From: Calliopum simillimum
Lineage: Eukaryota > Arthropoda > Insecta > Diptera > Lauxaniidae
Direction: 5' to 3'
DNA: 64,000 nucleotides
NCBI GenBank assembly: GCA_951812925.1
Contig: OX638371.1
Location: 79,865,697-79,929,696 of the forward strand
In this document: one piece after another, positions 45,201 through 56,662 of the stretch
Numbering within the stretch: the first letter of the stretch is position 1
Layout of the letters: the number at the start of each line of letters is the position of its first letter
Position numbers and translations under genes: made by a program
Notes under the pieces: model-generated
What the model was told of the DNA's origin: nothing
Seen by the model: the letters and a program-made list of their open reading frames with translations, nothing else
The model's database searches: none

Positions 45201-46621
45201 GAGCGAGGTAACTGACCTCTACTACAGCCAAGTAGGTCACAGCTGACGGCAGAAAGAGCGACGCACAGGAGCAGAGAGTGGTGACGAGAAGAGAAACGTG
45301 TTTTATTTATTATATTATTATAAATATATTGAGAGAAACCGAATAAAGAAATGAAAATTAAGTGAATTAATAGAACCCCAATCCGTGCGTTTGAATTTAA
45401 CCAATAGGCCGTCATTTTCTTTTATAAATTTTTGTAGCCGAACCCCTGGCCGCCGACGAGCAAAACTGCTGGCAAACAGGTTCGTTACAACTTTTTAGGG
45501 ATACATAGGAAAAACTAGGGCTTATATAGAAAAACGTTGATCAATAACTTTGTAACTTAGAGAATTTTCCATAAAAAACATTGCGAAGTTGTTTTTGTAA
45601 GACGTGTAATTTAGCAGATATCTAGACCCAAACACCGAAATACTCTATTGCATAGGCAACTGAAATAGATATTAAAAATTTACCTGGCAACTCTACATAC
45701 GCAAACAACTGATGCCAAAAGTAAGTTCTGTAAGAAAAATGTAAAAAGCCAAAGAAAAGAAAACCTCTTTGAGCTAAGCTGAAAACACGAAGCAGCATAA
45801 ATTCACAAAAAAGACAAAAAAGTCTTAGCTCATGTACTTTGTACTTGGTTTAATCGCGTTATGTCAAAAGTTTTGGTATTTCCTTTTTTTCTAAAAATAA
45901 AACTTGCTACCACGACTTTTGCACATGAATTGACTTTACAATAACAAGTACAAATAGCAAACTTTCGCAAATGTTGCATTAAAATGTAACTGTCATATGC
46001 TCCAAACATCTGTCAAAATGTACAGCTACCACTGCTTTCATTCATCTCCAAATTACATTGTGTCTTCACTCACACTTTCTTCCGCTCGCACTTACAGTTT
46101 TCGTGCAAATTTTTCTTCATTTTGTTAACATTTTTATATATTTGCGGTTTTCATTTGCAGCAACAACATAGCAACAGCAACAGCAAGAAATTGAATGGAA
46201 AAGTTTAAATGAGGCAAAGTTTTTTGCGGTTACAAGCCAGCCATCATTCAAGCTGCTCATACTTCTTGAGGATGCGAGTGAAAAGTAAGCTCCACCCACG
46301 CCCTGTCATTTATTTATTGTATGAAAAACATCCTGTGCAAATGAGCATGTGATTGTAGATATGCGCGACCTTATGATGGCGATGATGTTGGGGATGGTGC
46401 CTACTAGCGTTAATTGTCATTATGCGCCATTTTAATGCGCCATCATTAAATTATGAGAAAATTACGCTGCACAATTGTGAAATTTCAACAAAATAGCGAC
46501 AGCAGACAGTCGTCACATAGACGAGAGAGAATGCAGTGAAATTGCATTACATATTGAAATAAATTTATAAATAAATATTTTTGAAAAAAGCGTTGGGGTC
46601 TCAAATTACATTGGATATTTT
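45201..46621. other. Non-coding stretch
   Basis: AT-rich with a CAACAGCAACAGCAA run near 46165. No supported gene. Confidence 0.45.
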
Positions 46622-46786
46622 ATAATGATGAGAATGGTGTGATCTGGCAAACGAAAAGCGGATCTGAGAATGATTTGTTGAGAGGGAAAAGAAGAAAAAT
46701 CTTTAAAAATGAATATAAATCATGAAATAATTCTCAGATCTGCCTCTTGTTCACCAGACCAGACCATTCTCGTCATCACAAAACAT
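46622..46786. repeat. Short inverted-repeat element
   Basis: Arms of about 55 bp, at about 46622-46680 and 46730-46786, share TGATGA..GAGAATGGT, GATCTGG or GGTCTGG, and GATCTGAGAAT. It forms a ~165-bp hairpin, probably a MITE; no clear target duplication. Confidence 0.7.
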
Positions 46787-47518
46787 ACAAAAAACTTCGA
46801 ATTCGATACAAGAATAAAGCGCACACATAGCGCTTATGCCGTAGCGGGAACAAAAAGCCTTATCCCATTGACATGTCAACGTTGAATAAAGCGGAGTTTG
46901 GTGCGAGAGCGAAGCGCTTTTGAGCAAATTTTGATGTGCTTTCAAAGTGGTCTTGAAGCACTCCGCTTCCTATTGGGATGTGTAGATGGGTTCTCTGTTA
47001 TATTTGTTCCATTTTTGAATGCAGTATTGTTTTTAAACAACATTTATAAGCAATGTTCAAAAAATAATGTTTACAAACAGTTTCTGGCTTATAAGCAATG
47101 CATATACACAGTGTTTATATACATATTTTTTTACAAATATTGTTTAGATATAATGTTTATAAGCACTTTTCAGTAACAACGCTTACCGGAAACGCTGAAA
47201 ACAATTATTTTTTAACAATTTTTAACAACGATCAAAAAAATTTCTGGAAACAATGATAAGAATCATCAATGTGTGGCAACAACAGTTATCATCAACGCGG
47301 AATGTAAGAACTATCCGATACCAATATCAAACCATGGTGGAATACTCTCAAAGGAAACTTTTTCGCGGTCTACTAGTAGTTGCAAATATCACCGAAACTG
47401 TACTAAAAGACATTTTCAAAGCTGCCAAAAAACTTGTCTAACATATTTAAATATTACATTCAACTAATTTAATTGAAAAAATCTAGATAAGTTAGAAAAA
47501 TATATATAACATATGCAT
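46787..47518. other. Non-coding stretch
   Basis: Loose repeats of TTTATAAGCAATG and ACAAACAG words at 47040-47165. No supported gene. Confidence 0.4.
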
Positions 47519-47805
47519 TAGAACCGTTCGATTTTGTATCAAGCAAAAAAAAAAAATCATCCCTAGACCAACTCAAAAGTTAGAAGGACTCTTAAAAACG
47601 TTATCTGCATAAGTTTTTTCTCATTCCGAGAAAAACCAATGGAGTAGTTTTGATTCTATTAAAAGCTCATTTCGGCAAAAAAAAAAGATGTTTTTTGATC
47701 ATAGCTTTTTTTTCACTACAAAATGGATACCCAAGGGTGCTTTAGAAATAAAGACTATGATCATACAAAAATTTTGGCGTTTAAAAATTATAAAATTTTT
47801 TTTTT

Positions 47806-49022
47806 GGGTTGTTACGGGTTATCCAATAAGAGCTTGCTACTTTGCTTTCTAAATAAAATACATAAAAATCAATGTATTGATGCAAATCTTTATTTGGACT
47901 AATAGTTCGGCGGCTACAACTCAATGTTTAAAAATTATTTTTTTCAAATGTTATTCACGACTAGCTCTTAAATGGTTTATTCTGTGGGTCCAATTTTCGA
48001 CAACTCTTTCGTGCATATCGGCAGTTATTCCTTGAATAACACGAGTTATGTTGATTTCCAAAGCGTCAATAGTTTCGGGTTTGTCGACATAAACAAGTGA
48101 TTTAACATACCCCCAAAGAAAGTAATCCATTGGCGTCAAATCGCATGATCTTGGTGGCCAATTAACAAGAGCATTTCTTTAAATGATGTTTTCATCTAAC
48201 ATTTCACTCAATTAAGCGATTGTTTCTCCAGCTGTATGGCATGTTGCATCATCCTGTTAAAACCAGGGGTCAGTTACACTAATATCCTGAAATGTTGGCA
48301 ACAATAATTCATTGATCATTGCTCTGTAGCGAGCGCCATTGACCGTAACATACGCTCTATCCGCATTTTTGAAGTAATACAGTCTGATGATGCCTCCTGC
48401 CCATAAACCAAATCAAACAGTACATTTATCGGGATACGTTGGAAGCTCTTGGATTACTTCCGGTTGTTCATCGGCCCAAATACGGCAATTTTGCTTGTTA
48501 CCGTGTTCGTCTCTAAACACAATTTTTCGATAAAATAATGGATCAATTTGAAGTTATTGTAAAGGCCATAAACCAAAATTAAAACTAACACCAAGATCAG
48601 TCGGCCTTCAGACCAAGATCACGCCTCAAGACACGCCACAATCTTCCATAAGAGATGCCCAAAGCCTGAGATAGGTGACGAATGGATTTTTCACGGTTTT
48701 CAAGAACACTCTCTGCTACTACAGTGATGTTCTCTAAATTACGGACGAATAGTGCGCTCAGTTGGACGCTCTTTATGACCAAAATAATGGTAAAGAACTC
48801 TATAACATTCTCTAACTGATGACTGATTTTAGTAGTAAGTTACCATAATTATGGTAATTAGTAAACATTGTTCAGGAGTAAGTCTATTCATAATTGAGTC
48901 GTATTGAATACTGAACACAAACATCATATGAACAAGCCATTTAACACATAACAGCTGTCAAAACAACCCAGTTGGAAAAGGGATTTCGTACCGGATCGCC
49001 TTTTAAATAATATTTGCAACCC
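47806..49022 (-). mobile_element. DD41D (rosa-like) mariner relative, decayed
   Basis: A degenerate transposase lies within GGGTTG (47806) and CAACCC (ending 48969 or 49022) motifs. The exact ends are uncertain because only 6-8 terminal bases match and no TA flank is visible. It sits inside the older TAGACCGG-family element. Confidence 0.65.
47951..48891 (-). pseudogene. Tc1/mariner-superfamily transposase, DD41D spacing, multiple stops
   Basis: Starting at an ATG at 48889-48891 (MNRLTPEQCLLIT), several segments of a transposase follow. They are a helix-turn-helix with IRHLSQALGISYGRLWRVLR (48597-48782), FRDEHGNKQNCRIWADEQPE with the first Asp, YPDKCTV then a stop, WAGGIIRLYYF, WF-stop-QDDATCHTAG with the second Asp, and PPRSCDLTPMDYFLWGYVKS with the third. 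Counting from the Asp of QDD to that of MDY leaves 41 residues, the DD41D spacing reported for the rosa group of tephritid flies. At least four in-frame stops and apparent small deletions make it a pseudogene. Confidence 0.85.
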
Positions 49023-49140
49023 AAAATCGATGTTTTCAATGAATGAGAAAAAAATGATGCAGACATCGGTCTTAAGAGTCCTTCTAACTTCAGGGTTGGT
49101 TTTGGGATGAATCTAAATTTCGACCCTATCTAATACACAT

Positions 49141-52100
49141 AGGTACATATACTCTTAGTACCGTCTCCAAAATCTTCAGTTAAGATTCAAATTGAACTTT
49201 AACTGGAACTTCAAAATTAATTTCATACGAAATTTGAGTTTATTTGGTAGTTGAAACTGGACTAAATATTTTGCAAACTATCCGAAATAAAATTGTGTAA
49301 ATTTTGTAACATGTTGTGTTGAAAAGGGAGCTAAACAGTACTGTGTAAAAAAATTCTTACATTAACTGAGAAGTTTTACTCTTATATGAGAGTCATCAAT
49401 GTGTAAGAGTAAACTTGCAAGCATTGCTGAGAAATTTATAGACAATGCTGAGAGTACGTGTAATGAACACATTGCTGAGTGAGATTTTCATACAGTATTT
49501 TGTAGCTCCCTTTCTTCACAGTTTGTGTGAAATTTAACACAGTTTTATTTAAAATGTGATGTTAAGTGCAAACTCATAGTAACTAAAGTTTATTTGCAAA
49601 ATGATGGGCTAGAAAATACATAAAGCTTTCAAAAAAGAGTTTTTAAGGTTAAAATATATTTTCAAAAGACTAAGCTTTTACAAGCATACATTTCTTCAAC
49701 AAAATAATTATCATGCATACTTTTTGGAACACTTCCACGTAAATCTTAAGTTCATACAAGAAACAACACCAAACTTCTTTTCCTCCAATCAACAAAAGTG
49801 AATTTGCCAAATCTGTTACTGGAAACTGTCAATATTAACAAATCATTTGCCACCAATGCATCCTTACGCCACAAAACAAAAAATCAGTCACAAGAAAAAT
49901 GAATTTAAAAAAAGGAGAAATTTTCACCTCAAAATGCCAAGCGACAGAAGTTGAAACTTAATTTTACACAAGACGGTGACGATACTACAAATTGTCATAA
50001 GTTGAAGTGTGATAACACACTCACACAGTTTCACAGCCAGCCGGAAGCTACTCAGTAGCGGCATTGACTAGAAATAATGTTTCGAAGAATGGCAACAAAC
50101 AAAAAAAAACAAGGACACCACTAGCAGCAACACAGATGGAAAATAAAAAGTAAATAAATGTATTTCAGAAAAATAGAAAAAAGGCAAAGCGCACACTGAG
50201 GAAAATAAGTGGAAAACAGAAATAAATTGCAGGCGACAGACAGAGAGAGCGACTGAAAAAAGACAAAGCAAAAAAATCAACAGGAGCAGCAGCAATGTCA
50301 ACAAAAAACAATCCTGCAAGTGTAAATGCGACAAGTTGAATTTGCAACGTGGGCGAGCAATGATAAGGAATAGAAGCCGTCAGGTAACAGGAGCAGAAAA
50401 CTAGCAAGCAGTAGCAGCAACAGTCGTAGGAGCAGCAGCAATGACAGAAATAAAAAACCGTGAATTGTCGCCTTCCTGTTGACATATCTGCGGCTGTTTG
50501 TCATGCAATTTTACTTTATTTTCTTTGCTTTGCTTTCAAACTGTTAACGCTACTTTTTAACTTTTTACACATATTTTTCTTAACTCGACAACATTTTTTC
50601 AAATGCAGAAAATGTTGTTGCCTGTATGGATGCACGTTAGTATGAGTTGATTAGGGTGTTTCATTATTATTGCTATGTAAATGTGCATTTAATTCAGAAT
50701 AATTTCTTTGAAAAATCTTTAAGAAAAATGTTCCATAGAAACATAAAAATATCAACTTTTATTTTGCTTAAGTTGTTGGTCAAAAAGTTTTCACACAATA
50801 TTCTTATTGCTTTGTTATTGTTTCAATTGCTTGGTGATTATAAGCAACAAAATACCACTACGTAACTTTCTTACGGCGTAAAATCGTCATCACCCACTGT
50901 TAGCCACCTTGAATTGAATGAAAAGTCATAGAAAACTTTGCAACATCATAATAGCAGCAACAGCAACAGCAAAAAAGTTGCTACCTGTATTTCTTATTAT
51001 ATATTTTCTTTCTTCGCTTATAAGTTTACTGAAAGGAGTGAAAAACTAAAAAATTCAAGTAAAAGAAATTGAAAGCGAATGCAACATCAACAGCAGCCCT
51101 TCAATGTGATCGTAAGTCTTGCGGTTTCTATTTAGTATTCTTTATATTTCTTGCTGTTGTCAGGTCGCATTGCAATCACATTGAAAGCAGCGACTAGTTG
51201 TAGTGACAGCAATTGTAACAGCAGCAACACTTTGTGTGTGTGTACGCAATAAGAAAACAAGTACCAACATTTTTATTCAGGCGGTAATATTGCTAAGTTT
51301 TCTTTGAAAAGTTTTTGTATTTATTGTTTCGTCCTTTATGTTACTACTCTGGCGATTAAGAACAACAACTTGAGAGATGTTGCGGCAACATATAAAATTA
51401 ACGGAAAATAAATCGATTTTGTTAATTTAAAAGAAAATCCTTTATTGAACAAAAAAATAGTCAACATATAAAAAAGATCTCTATGTAATAGCATGACAAT
51501 TTTGTTTGTGGTATGTGAAAAATTCGAAATTCTTCTGCATTATTAGATAATTTCCAAATTTAAACGAATTTAAGGTCTTTCCATTTTGATTTGATATGTT
51601 TTTTTCATGTTAAAATCAAATTTCACATTTGATTAAAATGAGTTTGAAATGCGCTATTTATTCTAGTTTTTCAGGAAAAGATTAAAACAGTCAAAAGTAA
51701 CGCGGGAGTTTCTAAAAAGCTGCTTATGCCGAAGATATAAAAAAAAATTTTCGAGTTGAAGCAAAAATTGCTACAATCTGAGTTAATACCAAAATTGGGC
51801 TTGCAACGTTTTTGCATTTTCTAAAAATTCCTTTTTTTCGACTGTGTTTTTAGCCTTTCGATGTCCTTTACAGTTGACATCACTGAGTACTGCCATACTC
51901 TGTTGCGAACACTTCCTATTTGCTTAGAGACTATGATGACAATTTGACATTGGTTGGTAGTGTTTTTCGGCGGCTAAAAGTGGGATGCTTCAAAGCTAAT
52001 ATTTTGCTTAGAGTGAAGCAAAAGAGAAAAATCTAAAAAAAAAAATTTTAAAACGGAAATGCAAAAAAGAGGTTCTGTTCCCAAATTTTTGGAAAATGGA

Positions 52101-52393
52101 TATCCGCAATAACATGGTGATATCGGCAATAGAAACTTGATTGTCAAAATATTACTTTCAGGAATTAGGTGGAAAAATATAATCGACGTGGATTTTCTTA
52201 CGTGAATGTGAATTTTTAAATATTTTCTTTAGCTCTGAGTATTTACCATAGGGTTTCATCATGTAAATAGTCAATTGCATTGGAGTGATTTTGATTTCTT
52301 AACAATCACAAAGGCTTCAGCGGCAAACGACAATCTGTCCACCTAAATTAACCTCTCCACTTAGAATTCAGCAGAAATACATGTAACTATTTA
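49141..52393. other. Non-coding stretch with a purine-rich, CAG/CAA-rich block
   Basis: About 49850-50465 is purine-rich on the plus strand with AGCAGCAGCAATG words, again resembling a fly untranslated exon; minus-strand frames there are low-complexity L/F/C/S shadows. Imperfect hairpins such as TTCAATGTGATCG/ATCACATTGAA (about 51098-51187) were seen. No supported gene. Confidence 0.4.
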
Positions 52394-52800
52394 TCATGAT
52401 TCGTGGTAACTGTCAACTTCGAATGTCAATGTCATACACTGTATTGATGTTTTGCGCCACAACAACCGATTTTGAACGACCTTGACAGAATTCGTCGACG
52501 ACCGAACTACGACCACAATTGAATTCACTATACCAGCCATAAACTGTGGTTTTTTATAGTGTTTTATCGCTCTACAAAGAACTGAGTTCATCGACACATT
52601 CTTGTTGAGATAATCCACGTCGAAAGTTGTGAAAAATAATCCAACGAAAATTGAAATTGAAATTTCCATTTTTTGGCCAAATTGATTTTCTTAACTCACT
52701 GTAAATAAAACAAATAGCACTTATACATCAAAACGTAGTGAGTACGTTTATGCTTAAAAATGTCTAACTTTATTATTCTGTTGCCAGATTTTACCTATTG
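52394..52800 (-). mobile_element. Mariner 5' fragment, second copy
   Basis: Reverse-strand homologue of 18338-18625 with the same untranslated segment (CATAAACGTACTCACTACG, GTGCTATTTGTTTT) and a longer piece of transposase. The 3' part of the element is lacking. Confidence 0.75.
52410..52669 (-). pseudogene. Mariner transposase N-terminus, frameshifted
   Basis: ATG at 52667-52669 begins MEIS, as in the 18.4-kb copy, but a frameshift precedes FVGLFFTTF. In the family frame the sequence reads RRGLSQQECVDELSSL, stop, SDKTL, stop, KTTVYGWYSEFNCGRSS, then FCQGRSKSVVVAQNIN. That is the two helix-turn-helix motifs and linker (GRPKSVV-like) of mariner transposases. The catalytic domain is missing. 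Confidence 0.75.
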
Positions 52801-55800
52801 ACATTAGTGTTGCCAGTTCCCGAAATGTAAATAGCGCCCTACGTATTGAACCGGATCATAAGCAATGAAAATACATGAAGATACATCCGAATGATACATC
52901 TGACTCGCGGCACTCTTGTAATAGACTTTTTTACTTTTAACACGGTAGCGCAAACTATCTGTGACTAAAATTCTTAATGAGTATACATAGCTAACAAAAA
53001 CATTTAGAATTTATTAAACACTCTCATGGTAAAATATTCATTGGCCAACACTGAATCAACTTATTGTACTTAACACTTTCATTACCAACGGGACATATAT
53101 GTTCCATTTGAATTTTTCAATGTCAGACCCACATTTTCTTTGCGATTGGACCCAGACAAGTCTTCGTTGATAGAGAATAGGTTGATCCCAAATCCAAAAA
53201 TTGTGTTCGTTACATAATTTTTAGTAGATTTTATCTCTAACACTGTAACATAAATGATATGAAGCGTCTAAGCAGCAAGTGTAACAGACTTTCAGCTTTT
53301 TAGAAATGTCAAGGAATTTTCTATTCATCGGTTTATTTTCCTACAGGGTGCTTAGATAAAATGGGTAATTTTTTTTTTTTTCGCTAAAACTTTATATTTT
53401 TGCTTTTTTACACATAATACTGATAAAAATAATTTATTCGAAATAAATTAGAGAAAAGACTATACAGAAATTATCCATAGTGAATTTTGAACCAGTTTTG
53501 TTATTTTGTGAAACAAAAATAGTACAGCAAAACTAGGTAAACATATCTAATTTTGTTGAACATGACCCGATTTTGATTGGACACAGCTCATTTTGTTCGT
53601 AGTTAAATTTAAATATAAACCATCACTTTGGATTGAAGCGTTTCCCCTTCTTTTTTTATATTCTCCATGAAGTCCTCATAAACCTATGCAATCCATAGAA
53701 CTGCTTTAAAATATGTACTTAAAAATAGAAAATAATGCTACTGCGGTGATCTTCAGGTAATTGAATTTGAATATCATGTTGAAAAACTGTGCATACCACC
53801 TATGCCACCCAAAAAAAAATTCTACCTATTTTTTTACCTTTAATGACCAATATGTGTTCCATAATTTGTTTCAAACCTGGAAAAAAAAAATTAAGTTTTC
53901 AAAACACATTTGAATAGAAATGGTATATCGTTTAGCACGAAATTTTCCAGCGTTTGAGGAGCAGCCCGGAAAAGGTTAAATAATGCAAAATTTTGTACCT
54001 ACAACATTACTAAATTTTTGGAAAAATAAAACAAAAAAATTATTCGCGAAAATAAAAATCTCAAACTCTTAAAACTCGTGGCCAAAGGCAGATAAAAGTT
54101 TAACGAGTTCGTTTGCGTCATAAAGTCACAGTGAAAACATTCAAATCATCACGCGGCTGCTGCTTATCACACGGGCTCAACATTTTTAATGTCAAGTTCA
54201 TTGTCACAGCGGAATACAATGCGAAAATTGTATGAGTGCGACAACACAGATATGTTGCTGTTGAAACTTGCATATGTGTATTTGTGTATGTATGCCATAT
54301 AATGTTTACAAATACGTATACACATATAACTTTCTTTTTACACACATAAATAAATTATGTTTAATTCTAAGCTGTGTGCATAAATAAAATGAATTGCTGC
54401 CTGCCGCATCCTTCAATTCTGTTGCGTCGTCCTCTTCATCATCATCGTCGTCGTCGTTGGTCATTCGTTAGCGTATTAATCTTCCAAATGTGTTTGAGTG
54501 AGCAATCAAGTTGAGCGTTAAGAGATGCGATATGGTTTGAATGGTTGCATGAATGCCTGAACGAATGCATAGCAGATGAACTAAGGGATAAAGAGAACAT
54601 TTGTGTACATAAAATGAAAATGAAATTTGCGTTCGCAGGACACTACACATAGCTGTGGATGAGGACTTAACGTTTGTAGAGACAACTTGTACGAGGAGTG
54701 TGTATAATTTCTTTCATTTTAGCATTGCTTCATTGCTTTATTACTTGTGGGAAGGAAGAAATTAATCAAATTAGTCTGCTTTTGTGTTTGCTAAAGCGCA
54801 ACGCAGTGACAATAAGAGTTGGAGGCGAAAAATGTGATACTTATATCTCGAGAAAAATTATTTGTTAAATAGAAAAAAATATATATATTCATTTTATGTA
54901 CTCGATTTCAAACTAAAGAATTTGATTTTGATACATATCAAGAAAAAGCTGAAACTTGCCAGAAATTCTATAGAAAATGTTAAATCTTAAATTATACACG
55001 GTGGTTTTGAAGAGATAAAGGTCTAAAAAATTCAAACCCAGAAATTCCAGCTGATCGTCTCTTCGAAAAATCAAATTTTTTGGTTCCGGCATTATCCCCA
55101 TATTAAAAATAGAAACCAAAAAAAAAAAAATATAGTTATTTCAATGAGTTTTGCGATGCCGAATTCGAGTCTGGCATCAAAATTGCTGGATTGCGTATTT
55201 TTTTGAGGTATTTAAGCCTTAAAAAAACATAAATGGCCGTTTTGTGCTTATCTTTTCCTTTAAAACTTAATAGGTATAAGTTATGATGATACCTTTTTAT
55301 TACTCGGACATATCTGAACCAAAAAATCTACAATAGTTTGGAGAAAATAATAGAACGTTCATTTGGTAATTTTAGCTGGAAAGATTTCCGCGATTTTTGG
55401 AAATGAGTTATTTTATAGATTATCCAGAGAAAACTTTTGGTCGATTATTTTTTAGGTAATAGCTAAGTTCTAACTAAAATGTGCCAAAAACTAGTTAGTT
55501 GTACATTTGGCAATTGAGTGAGCAAGCACTTCCCACAAAGAGAAAGCCAAAAAGCATAGCACTGACGTCATGTTTTTTGTTTTGCTTATATATCGCTTGA
55601 ATTATACCAGGGATGATAAATGAGCTTTTCTATTTCGTACCAAATAGCAAATAAAAAAAGTATTAAAAGTTTCCAAAAGGTACCAAAATTATTCAAAACA
55701 TTTATGGTCGAATTATGACAACTGGGAGACTTTATTGAAAGATACAACGACGGAAAACTTATCTTTCTAAGTCCAAAATGTGGTTCCATAATTAGGTGTA

Positions 55801-55849
55801 CCACATTTAGGATTTTCTAATGATTTCACGGAAATATTTATAATATGCA
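52801..55849. other. Non-coding stretch
   Basis: AT-rich, with a CATCATCATCGTCGTCGTCG microsatellite near 54437 and poly-T/poly-A runs. No gene or transposon end was recognised. Confidence 0.45.
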
Positions 55850-55851
55850 TA

Positions 55852-56660
55852 GGGTAAGGGAGGGAGATATAGACAACAACGTGGGTAATATGGACCACAC
55901 GGTTATTTTCCAATACACACATAGGATTTACCGTTATTCATGTTCAAGTGCTAATAACTAAAGCTTATAATAGCGCGATTTTAGCGCTTGGTGAAATCGC
56001 GTGTTGCTGTGAAGTTGTTTTTTCATAAATATAATTTTAGTGATTAATTTTTTCTATAATTTATAATTTATTAGCACAAAATAGTTCACTAACCGCAAGG
56101 GTTTTTGATAAAATACTATTTATTTCAATAACACCTGCTGTGGGTAATATGGACCACCAAAGAAAAAAGCCCCTAAAGCAAATGTATTTATCATCTTCTT
56201 CAGATGGGGAATCTAGCTGCAGTTTTCATGACGAGTCTGATGGTTATTATTTGTAGTTAATAAACTACAAAGTAAAAGAAGATGACACATACATATACTG
56301 TAATACCCTTTACTCAGAAGATCGCCGTGGCAAATTTTGGGTTGAATGTGGAATCTGACGTTCTTGGAATCACGAAGAATGTACCGGATGTGGAAGTGAC
56401 ATTTTTATATTCAACATCTGTACCAAATAAACATGTGGGTCCATATAACACTACACTTTTCTTTGATCTTCATTTTGAGTATTTTCAGTTTTTTAACTTT
56501 TTTTCCTTATCCTGATGAAATATTTATCTAAAAGTGAATCAGAATAAAGGTGATTTGTTTCCTTTAATGAATGACATAAAATTAATTGTTTTGTTTTGTG
56601 TTTTTTGAGTTTAATTTTAAAAAAAGAAAGATTGGTGGTCGATATTTCCCTCCCTTACCA
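55852..56660 (+). mobile_element. Pogo-like deletion derivative (809 bp)
   Basis: Ends GGGTAAGGGAGGGAGATAT and, reversed, TGGTAAGGGAGGGAAATAT extend to 23 bp with about 20 matches, and TA flanks both (55850-55851, 56661-56662). GTGGGTAATATGGACCAC appears just inside the left end and again near 56140. The interior holds only the C-terminal part of a transposase. TA target plus this C-terminus suggests the pogo/DDE_1 side of the Tc1/mariner superfamily. Confidence 0.8.
56166..56430 (+). pseudogene. C-terminal zinc-finger-like end of a DDE_1 (pogo-like) transposase
   Basis: A frame with in-frame stops reads a Ser/acidic stretch (LSSSSDGESSCSFHDESDG), stop, then KEDDTYIYCNTLYSEDRR, GKFWVECGI, stop, RSWNHEECTGCGSDIF, and ICTK before the terminal stop at 56428-56430. 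The order C...W.xC...W.H.EC...C...C resembles the PHD-like cysteine/histidine tail of insect pogo-type transposases that carry DDE_1 domains. The DDE domain itself is deleted. Confidence 0.6.
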
Positions 56661-56662
56661 TA

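Larger units (their letters stand above)
47519..49132. mobile_element. TAGACCGG-family element split by a DD41D mariner relative
   Basis: The left end reads TAGAACCGTTCGATTTTG and the right end, reversed, TAGATAGGGTCGAAATTTAG; the latter closely matches the left end of 19366-20083. Inner blocks CATCCCTAGACCAACTCAAA and, reversed, CATCCCAAAACCAACCC are the arms. Flanks ATATGCAT (47511-47518) and ATACACAT (49133-49140) agree in 6 of 8. The interior between about 47806 and 49022 is a separate transposon in reverse orientation. Confidence 0.78.

Noticed and set aside
50068..50504. Overlapping minus-strand L/F/C-rich frames
   Set aside because: Translations of purine-rich CAG/CAA sequence in three frames; no domain.
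51090..51190. microRNA-like hairpin
   Set aside because: Only ~12 bp of pairing around TTCAATGTGATCG with a long unpaired loop; not a miRNA precursor shape.
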